Shown here one piece after another: positions 1-5,811 of a stretch of DNA of 13,060 nt. The DNA lies in the NCBI GenBank assembly GCA_017964325.1, contig JAGCSE010000092.1, positions 1 through 13,060 of the forward strand. Direction: 5' to 3'. The translations under genes and the position numbers were made by a program. Each line of letters begins with the position of its first letter. Position 1 is the first letter of the stretch. This DNA is from Victivallales bacterium (GTDB lineage: Bacteria; Verrucomicrobiota; Lentisphaeria; Oligosphaerales; Oligosphaeraceae). The notes under the pieces are model-generated. The model worked only from the letters and a program-made list of their open reading frames with translations. It had not been told where the DNA came from and did no database searches.

Positions 1-656
1 CCGTCCTCTGGCAGCCGACAGCCGCTGAAATGCTTGACCGCAAACAACTTCGCGTTCTTTATCAAGATTTTCTCGACAATGTCTCCGGGCTGTCCCGCAT
101 CCATCTGAACATCGACAACGGCACGCTCATGGCCTTCGACGTCCCGCTCCACAACGGCCGTGCCTTCACGCTCGTCAATTTTTCGGATGTTGAGCAGTCC
201 GCAATCGTTCCCGCCCACAACGGTTATCCCAAATTGGATTTCTCCGTCGCACCGCTCCGCACGGTGTTCCTCCAATGGGACGCACAAGGCAACCTTGTGG
301 CGGCCAATGCGTTCCGTCATCTTGAAATCAACGGCGAAGCCGTCTTCTCCAAGCTCAACGACACTGCCATCATCTCGTTGGACGGCAAGGACATCCGTCA
401 ATCGTCGCAATTGGCCCTACTGCCATTCCGAAATGGTGTTGACATCGAAATCAAGCGTTTTGACGGCGCACCAACGCTTGACACCACCGTGCTAGGTCAA
501 TTCCAAGATGCCAAGTGGCAGACGCTTGCAACTCTCCCATCACCAAACGATGCAACAGCCAACGCCAATGCGCCGTATGACATCCGCCTTCTGACAACCG
601 GCAGCGAAATCGCAGCAGCCCAGGCCACGCTCACGAAACGCCTCCTTTTCAAATAA
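1..656 (+). CDS. C-terminal part of an unrecognised protein, probably carbohydrate-related (5' end outside window)
   Basis: The reading frame is already open at the left edge (codons start at base 3, reading VLWQPTAAEMLDRK) and continues through the first in-window ATG at base 30, so this is the 3' end of a longer gene, about 217 residues of which are visible. I recognise no family signature. The segment is rich in short beta-prone stretches (for example GRAFTLVNFSD, SVAPLRTVFLQW, NGVDIEIKRF), as in the C-terminal beta-sandwich domains of many glycoside hydrolases. That resemblance is structural impression only. No transmembrane segment or sorting signal is visible in this part. The stop lies 24 bp before the lyase gene on the same strand, so the two are probably co-transcribed, which supports a role in glycan use. 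The ATG at 30 is unlikely to be the true start because no ribosome binding site precedes it. Confidence 0.72.
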   Translation, partial: VLWQPTAAEMLDRKQLRVLYQDFLDNVSGLSRIHLNIDNGTLMAFDVPLHNGRAFTLVNFSDVEQSAIVPAHNGYPKLDFSVAPLRTVFLQWDAQGNLVAANAFRHLEINGEAVFSKLNDTAIISLDGKDIRQSSQLALLPFRNGVDIEIKRFDGAPTLDTTVLGQFQDAKWQTLATLPSPNDATANANAPYDIRLLTTGSEIAAAQATLTKRLLFK

Positions 657-680
657 CCTAAGAAATTATCAATCAGCATC

Positions 681-3539
681 ATGAACCATATTCTGCCTAT
701 CATCATGTTATTATCCATCCCACTATCCGCCGAGCTCCTGAAAAACACCAGCTTCGAAGATGTCAATGGTAATGCATTCACTTTCTGGACAAAAAACAAT
801 TTCCGAACGGGCGGCAAGCTCGACATCGGCCTGTATGGCGGCCATACAGGCGACAATTTCGCCATTTGCCACAGCGATTCCGACAGTGAGCGCGAAGCCT
901 GGACACAGCGTCAACCATTTCCTCCGAACACAGCCGCCGTTCTTGTCTCCGCATGGTATCGCTCCTCGCCTGAAGTGAAGGCAGCGCAAAACACAGGCCC
1001 ATGCCTCCGCGTCCATTGGTTCGACGCCAACCGCAAGGAAATCCTCCTCGAACAGAAATTCTTCCCCGTTGCCAAAGACTGGACACAAGTCAAAGACCTC
1101 CTGTTTATCGCCCCGACAGATGCCGTGCAAGTGGAACTCCAACTCCATCATTGGCTTACGCCTGGCGAGACACATTGGGACGACGCTTCCGTGAAGGCCG
1201 TCAGCAAAGACGACCTCCTCCAAAACAGGGAACAGATTGCACAAATACTGGGGCTAGACCGTCCGCCCGTATTCGGCCAAAACCTCCCTTATTCTCCTGA
1301 ACAGGACGAAACCGTCGCCACCAACCCGCCGCCCTTCCGCTGGCTGCCCGTCGCCCGCGCCCTCAACTACACGATTCAAATCTGCAATAATCAAGATTTT
1401 ACAGGTCCTTCACTACATGAAATAACCAACTATCCATGGCTTGTCTATATTCCCTCCTTCCCCCTCGCAAACGGTCAATGGCATTGGCGATACGGTGCCA
1501 ATGTCGCCCAAATCGGCGTTATTTGGAGCAAGACGCGCACGTTCACCGTCAATCAGAATGCCCACATCTGGCCATATCCGCCACAAGACAAATTCACCGT
1601 CTCGCTCGCCCGTCCACGACTCTTCGTCAAGCCGAACGGCTTGAATCTCATCCGCAAACGCGCCCGTTCAGGAGACTTGAAACAAATGGCGGAAAATCTG
1701 CTAAAGCAAGTCAAATCCTTTGCAGGGGAGGAACTTGTAAAAGAGCCTGACTGGCTGCCGAAAGGCGGGCAGGCACGCAGCCAAGCCTACACGACCATTT
1801 TCAGGACGACACGCCCTCCCATGGACAAGATGCAGACCGCCGCCCTCGCCTATCTTCTCACGGGCGACGATACCGCAGGCGCCGAAGCCAAACGCCGCGT
1901 CCTCCATTTCTTCTCATGGGATCCCAACGGCCCGACCAACACATTCCACAACGATGAACCCGCCATGTGGATCATGATGCGCGGATGCCGTTCATACGAC
2001 TGGACTTACGAACTTTATTCCATCGCAGAGCACAAGGCGGTCCAATCCGCCATGGCCGAACGCGCCCGCGCCATCTACAACCTCCTGCGCCGCAAGCCTT
2101 ACGACAACAATCCATACGAATCCCATCTCGGCCGCCAAATCGGCTTCCTCGGCGAGGCCGCCATCGAACTGTACAACGAAGTGCCAGAGGCGAAAGACTG
2201 GCTCCAATACATCGTCAGCATCTACTGGGGCGTCTATCCCGCATGGGGCCGCGAAGACGGCGGATGGAACGAAGGCCCCAGCTACTGGGCCGCCTACATG
2301 GATTTCGCCCTCCATTTCGTCGTCGCCCTCCGAGAAGCGACCGGAATCGATCTTTCGGAAAAGCCGTTCTTCCGCAACACCCCCTACTACAGCTTCTACC
2401 AATGTCCGCCTGACTCTACCATCTCGCCCTTCGGCGACGGTACACAGACGAACCGTTGCACACAGCCAGCATTGATGTATTATTTCAGTTCGCTGCTGCA
2501 CGATCCGTGCCTCCGTTGGTATGCAGAATATTTCAACTATCGTCCAAACGGCATCTTAGGTGTCGCGTTGACGGATTCGTCCATCAAGTCGCAACCGCCG
2601 GATTCGCTTCCGGCGGCGCGCTGCTTCCCGTATGTTGGTCTCGTCTTGTCCCACACGGATTTAACGAACCATGAAAACGACATTGCGCTGTCGTTCCGCT
2701 CCTCCCCCTACGGTGCCGTCTCCCACGGCCATAACGACCAGAACTGCTTCACGTTGGAGGCTTTCGGCGAACCGCTCGCCATTCCGACCGGCCATTACAA
2801 CTACTATGGCTCCCCACATCATGACCAATGGATGCGAGCGACAAAAGCCAAATGCGGCATCACATTCGACGGCGGTCTCGGCCAACAGCGCGGCTGGCAC
2901 GCCAAGGGAAAAATCACACGCTTCTTCCATGATGACCAATTCGACAGCTTCGCCGGCGACGCGACAGCCGCCTACGGCGGCGCATTGGACACAGCCTTGC
3001 GGGAAATCGTCCATGTCAAGCCTGGCCTAATCGTCATCCGCGACATGCTTAAGACACGCCAGCCCAAGGTCTTCGAGTTCAATCTCCACGCCTTCAATGA
3101 AATGGTCATCAATAATCAAACCGTTCTCACGAAACGCCCCAAAGCCACGCTGCGTACGGATTTTCTGCTTCCAAAAAACCTGCGCATCACTCAGACCGAC
3201 CAGTTTGATCCGCCGCCCACCTGGCCAAAAGACAAGTCTTTCGCCAACTCATGGCATTTGCGTGCATCGTCAAAGCCTTCGTATGACGTGACTTTCCTAA
3301 CCGTCCTCCAGCCATACCAAAATACCGACGACACGCCTCGTCCAGAAATCACACTGTTGGAATCACCTACAGCCCATGGTATCAAAGCAACCTATCATGA
3401 CGGTTCGCAGGCAATCGTCGCCTTCGCCCTGCCTAACTCCAACGGCGATGCGACAATAGACGCCTTCTCATTCAACGGCTCCGTCTATGCGGTTCGAATC
3501 AACCCACAAGGGAAAATCATCTCCAACTACGCAGAATAA
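681..3539 (+). CDS. Secreted heparinase II/III-family polysaccharide lyase with lectin-like N-terminus and DUF4962-like region
   Basis: A 952-residue predicted lyase that would cleave a uronate-containing polysaccharide by beta-elimination outside the cytoplasm. Residues 1-17 (MNHILPIIMLLSIPLSA) form a short hydrophobic signal peptide with a plausible cleavage after Ala17. Residues about 19-175 look like a carbohydrate-binding beta-sandwich, opening with LLKNTSFE and ending with HWDDASVKA. Residues about 210-290 (NPPPFRWLPV, then WHWRYGA) resemble the Fn3-like start of DUF4962, followed by PRLFVKP at 312-318. The helical toroid carries SHLGRQIG (481-488) and GGWNEGPSYW (527-536), which may hold the catalytic His482 and Tyr535. 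The C-terminal beta part carries SHGHNDQN (681-688), a typical heparinase II/III His motif, and SPHHDQWMRA (711-720). Substrate cannot be assigned: heparin-like glycan, alginate, ulvan and others all occur in this fold. No strong Shine-Dalgarno precedes the ATG, which may depend on coupling to the gene 24 bp upstream. An ATG at 705 is less likely because it would cut the signal peptide. Confidence 0.88.
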   Translation: MNHILPIIMLLSIPLSAELLKNTSFEDVNGNAFTFWTKNNFRTGGKLDIGLYGGHTGDNFAICHSDSDSEREAWTQRQPFPPNTAAVLVSAWYRSSPEVKAAQNTGPCLRVHWFDANRKEILLEQKFFPVAKDWTQVKDLLFIAPTDAVQVELQLHHWLTPGETHWDDASVKAVSKDDLLQNREQIAQILGLDRPPVFGQNLPYSPEQDETVATNPPPFRWLPVARALNYTIQICNNQDFTGPSLHEITNYPWLVYIPSFPLANGQWHWRYGANVAQIGVIWSKTRTFTVNQNAHIWPYPPQDKFTVSLARPRLFVKPNGLNLIRKRARSGDLKQMAENLLKQVKSFAGEELVKEPDWLPKGGQARSQAYTTIFRTTRPPMDKMQTAALAYLLTGDDTAGAEAKRRVLHFFSWDPNGPTNTFHNDEPAMWIMMRGCRSYDWTYELYSIAEHKAVQSAMAERARAIYNLLRRKPYDNNPYESHLGRQIGFLGEAAIELYNEVPEAKDWLQYIVSIYWGVYPAWGREDGGWNEGPSYWAAYMDFALHFVVALREATGIDLSEKPFFRNTPYYSFYQCPPDSTISPFGDGTQTNRCTQPALMYYFSSLLHDPCLRWYAEYFNYRPNGILGVALTDSSIKSQPPDSLPAARCFPYVGLVLSHTDLTNHENDIALSFRSSPYGAVSHGHNDQNCFTLEAFGEPLAIPTGHYNYYGSPHHDQWMRATKAKCGITFDGGLGQQRGWHAKGKITRFFHDDQFDSFAGDATAAYGGALDTALREIVHVKPGLIVIRDMLKTRQPKVFEFNLHAFNEMVINNQTVLTKRPKATLRTDFLLPKNLRITQTDQFDPPPTWPKDKSFANSWHLRASSKPSYDVTFLTVLQPYQNTDDTPRPEITLLESPTAHGIKATYHDGSQAIVAFALPNSNGDATIDAFSFNGSVYAVRINPQGKIISNYAE

Positions 3540-3709
3540 TCCATTCAATTAAACGTAAAGCCATAGAGTTTTTCCGCACCACTGCATTAAAAAACGACAT
3601 TTATATAAAAAATCATGATTCTTGCACTTGCCATTTTGCTCACGTCATACAAATTATAGAATAGGTGTTTTGATTGCATTGAAAACCAACCTCAATCAGG
3701 AACATATTC
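3540..3709. promoter_or_regulatory. AT-rich intergenic region with a 10-bp palindrome, upstream of the isomerase gene
   Basis: This 170-bp gap separates the lyase from the sugar isomerase and has no supportable gene. It contains a perfect palindrome AATCATGATT at 3611-3620 and a TATAGAAT stretch at 3655-3662 that could be a -10 element. I could not pair the latter with a well-spaced -35 box. No intrinsic terminator hairpin with a T tract follows the lyase, so read-through from the lyase is possible. A promoter for the two downstream genes is inferred from the length and base composition of the gap only. Confidence 0.3.
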
Positions 3710-4468
3710 ATGAAACTGACTCCATGCCTTGAACTTTTCTTCACGGAACTTCCATTCGCGGATCGCATCGCCGCCGTCGCGGACTGCGGTTACAATGCCG
3801 GCGAATTCTGGGGCCCTGGCAACAAGGATATCGACGCCATCGCCAAAGCCGCCGAAAAGCACAATGTCACCATCACCAGCTTCACAAGCTGCATCGGAAA
3901 TCTCACGGATCCATCCAAGCATGACGAAATCGTTGCGAATTTCCCGAAAGACATTGAAATCGCCAAACGCCTCAACTGCAAGAACGTCATCGCCCTTTCA
4001 GGCAATTTCATCCCGCGCGTCACCCGCTGCCAGCTCTCCAAAAATGTCATCGAAGGACTGAAGCGTGTCGCCCCAATCGCCGAAAAAGCGGGCATCACGA
4101 TTGTTCTCGAACTGCTGAATTCCGCTGTCAACCATCCTAACTACTACGTTGACAATTCGGAAGATATGGCCGCCATCCTGTGGGCCGTGGATTCGCCTAA
4201 CGTCAAAGGACTCTACGACATCTACCACGCGGGCATCATGGAAGGCAACGTCACGGAGAAGATTCTCACGAATCTCGACATCATCGGCCATTTCCATGCG
4301 GCGGGCATCCCTGGCCGTCATGAAATGAAGAATGGCGAACAGAACTATCCGTTCCTCTGCCGCAAGATCGACGAAGCAGGCTTCAAAGGCTATCTCGGCC
4401 TCGAATACAGTCCGCTGAAGCCTTCCCGCGAATCGCTCATCGAAACGCGCGAATGGCTCGCCTATTGA
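3710..4468 (+). CDS. Hydroxypyruvate isomerase-like sugar isomerase/epimerase (xylose isomerase-like TIM barrel)
   Basis: A complete 252-residue protein of the AP endonuclease 2/xylose isomerase-like TIM-barrel family, closest in motif pattern to hydroxypyruvate isomerase (Hyi, about 258 residues). Visible hallmarks are Glu134 in IVLELLN, Asp170 in GLYDIYHAGIMEGN, His196 in IGHFHAAGIPGRHE, and Glu232 in GLEYSP. These correspond to the metal ligands and catalytic acids of the family. The block YDIYH-x4-MEG and the closing E-x-N/Q-x-x-Y pattern match Hyi better than the IolE/IolI branches. Real substrates of such proteins vary (hydroxypyruvate, tagaturonate, ketohexoses, inosose derivatives), so only the fold and isomerase/epimerase class are firm. 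It is cytoplasmic, with no signal peptide. AGGA at 3698-3701 lies 8 nt before the ATG. The dehydrogenase gene follows 86 bp downstream on the same strand, suggesting joint action on one sugar derivative. Confidence 0.87.
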   Translation: MKLTPCLELFFTELPFADRIAAVADCGYNAGEFWGPGNKDIDAIAKAAEKHNVTITSFTSCIGNLTDPSKHDEIVANFPKDIEIAKRLNCKNVIALSGNFIPRVTRCQLSKNVIEGLKRVAPIAEKAGITIVLELLNSAVNHPNYYVDNSEDMAAILWAVDSPNVKGLYDIYHAGIMEGNVTEKILTNLDIIGHFHAAGIPGRHEMKNGEQNYPFLCRKIDEAGFKGYLGLEYSPLKPSRESLIETREWLAY

Positions 4469-4520
4469 AAATCAAATTTTCCGTTTATTTATAAATAAGG
4501 CTTCAAGCGTCAGCTTCAAG
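4465..4520 (+). promoter_or_regulatory. Possible promoter with 14-bp AT palindrome and 8-bp direct repeat
   Basis: A TTGAAA hexamer at 4465-4470 overlaps the stop codon of the isomerase gene. TATAAA at 4490-4495 follows after 19 nt (or TTATAA after 18 nt), which would make a weak sigma-70-type promoter for the oxidoreductase gene. The -10 candidate sits inside a perfect palindrome TTATTTATAAATAA (4485-4498). Immediately downstream GCTTCAAG occurs twice (4500-4507 and 4513-4520), a 13-bp period. Together these could be a regulator site, but AT-rich palindromes also arise by chance. Confidence 0.33.
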
Positions 4521-4554
4521 TCTGGCAAAACCAAGTTAAAATTGGAGAAACAAA

Positions 4555-5613
4555 ATGGCTGAAAAGAAAGTGAAAATCGGTTTCGTCGGTTGCGGAGGCA
4601 TCGCAAACTTCCACTTCGGACACTACGACAACAACAAGATTCCGAACGCCCAGATCGTCGCCGTCTGCGATTTGTTGGACGACCGCGCCCAGAAAGCCGC
4701 CGAGCGCTTCAACGCCAAGCCCTACAAGTGCTGGAAGGAAATGCTGGACAAGGAAAAATTGGACGCCCTGTACGTCTGTGTCGAACCCTGCGCCCATACG
4801 CGCAAAGACGGCGGCATGGAACTCGCAGCCGTTGAAAAAGGCATCAACCTCTTCGTTGAGAAGCCTGTCGCCCTCGACCTCGCCTTCGCGAAAAAAGTCG
4901 AAGAAGGCCTGCTGAAGAAGAAACTCATCAACGCCGCCGGTTTCCAGGACCGCTACATCGACTTTGTCCCGTTCATGAAGAACTGGGTTGCCAACGCGAA
5001 GGTCGGTTTCTTCAACGCCTACTGGGTCGGCGGAATGCCCGGCGTGTGGTGGTGGCGTCGTCGTGACACGTCCGGCGGCCAGGCCGTCGAACAGACCATC
5101 CATACGTTCGACATGTGCCGCAACCTCTTCGGCGAAGTCGTCGAAGTCTCCGCATTCGGTCGTCGTGGCATCATCACGGATGTCGAGAACTACGATACTG
5201 AAGATGCCTCCGCCGTCAACCTCAAGTTCGAAAACGGCATCATCGGCACGGTGTATTCAGGCTGCTTCGTCCGCGGCGGCGGCGGCGAAAACGGCATCCG
5301 CGTCTATACGATGAACGGCAGACTCGACTATGTCGAACGCTCCAGCCTCACCATCACCGAACCGCATCGCACACTGTCCTTCAAGGTCGGCAACGACTAC
5401 GGGCAGGATGAAGACGTCGCATTCATCGACGCCATCCTCGAAAAGGATCAGTCCATCATCATCTCCTCCTACTCCGAAGCCGTCAAGAACCTCGAAGTTA
5501 CGCTCGCGGCCAACGAATCCATGGACAACAACGGCAAAGTCATCTGCCTGAACCAAAAATGCTGCTGCGCCGCTCCTGCGAAAAAGGCTCCAGCAAGGAA
5601 GCCAAAGAATTAA
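4555..5613 (+). CDS. Gfo/Idh/MocA-family NAD(P)-dependent oxidoreductase with Cys-rich, Lys/Ala/Pro C-terminal tail
   Basis: A complete 352-residue oxidoreductase, normal length for the family. The N-terminal Rossmann fold shows the dinucleotide loop GFVGCGGIANFH (9-20), and an acidic Asp39 after the second strand (VAVCDL) fits NAD(H) preference. The family motif EKP is at 102-104 (NLFVEKPVALD). The catalytic segment GGQAVEQTIHTFDMCRNLFG (174-193) supplies His183 and Asp186, the usual active-site pair. Members oxidise or reduce a hydroxyl of a sugar, inositol or uronate; the exact substrate cannot be read from sequence. GGAG at 4542-4545 precedes the ATG by about 9 nt. The adjacent isomerase and the nearby lyase point to uronate or sugar catabolism. 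Odd feature: residues 331-352 carry Cys331 and a triple Cys336-338, then AAPAKKAPARKPKN, an extension not needed for the fold. A strong terminator lies 25 bp after the stop. Confidence 0.9.
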   Translation: MAEKKVKIGFVGCGGIANFHFGHYDNNKIPNAQIVAVCDLLDDRAQKAAERFNAKPYKCWKEMLDKEKLDALYVCVEPCAHTRKDGGMELAAVEKGINLFVEKPVALDLAFAKKVEEGLLKKKLINAAGFQDRYIDFVPFMKNWVANAKVGFFNAYWVGGMPGVWWWRRRDTSGGQAVEQTIHTFDMCRNLFGEVVEVSAFGRRGIITDVENYDTEDASAVNLKFENGIIGTVYSGCFVRGGGGENGIRVYTMNGRLDYVERSSLTITEPHRTLSFKVGNDYGQDEDVAFIDAILEKDQSIIISSYSEAVKNLEVTLAANESMDNNGKVICLNQKCCCAAPAKKAPARKPKN

Positions 5614-5638
5614 TTCGTAGCTTTTCATTCCAACAAAC

Positions 5639-5681
5639 CGACACGGATGCCACTAAAAAGTGGCATCCGTGTCGTGTTTTT
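5639..5681 (+). terminator. Strong intrinsic terminator after the oxidoreductase gene
   Basis: A perfect 16-bp inverted repeat, left arm 5639-5654 (CGACACGGATGCCACT) and right arm 5659-5674, encloses an AAAA loop at 5655-5658. It is followed by TG and a TTTTT run at 5677-5681. It begins 25 bp after the oxidoreductase stop codon and closes the plus-strand catabolic block before the acetolactate synthase gene. Confidence 0.93.
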
Positions 5682-5811
5682 ATATTTCACCTTTCATGCT
5701 TACCATAAATGGATGGAATTTATGTTGGAGTCGTAAAGCATAGTGGATGGAACTTGCAGATGAACATACAGTCATTACATTATATTTGGGGAGAAATAAT
5801 GTTAAAATGGC
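5682..5811 (+). promoter_or_regulatory. Leader region of the acetolactate synthase gene with 9-bp direct repeats and a misplaced strong SD
   Basis: This gap should hold the promoter of the acetolactate synthase gene, because a terminator precedes it. TGGATGGAA occurs at 5710-5718 and again at 5744-5752 (34-bp period), a possible operator pair. I found no convincing -35/-10 pair: TTGCAG at 5754 followed by TACATT at 5776 is weak. The best Shine-Dalgarno, GGGGAG at 5788-5793, is spaced for an ATG at 5799 that is not in the enzyme's frame. A five-codon frame from ATG 5807 ends in TGA at 5822-5824, overlapping an in-frame ATG of the enzyme at 5821. No classical attenuator peptide rich in branched-chain residues, nor an attenuator hairpin, is evident. 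Confidence 0.4.

Noticed and set aside
1992..2501. 169-codon minus-strand frame inside the lyase gene
   Set aside because: Antisense to the conserved toroid region of the lyase and without any motif of its own.
4516..5103. 195-codon minus-strand frame opposite the Gfo/Idh gene
   Set aside because: Antisense shadow of a gene with all family motifs; Val/Asp/Glu-rich composition typical of a reversed C-biased gene.
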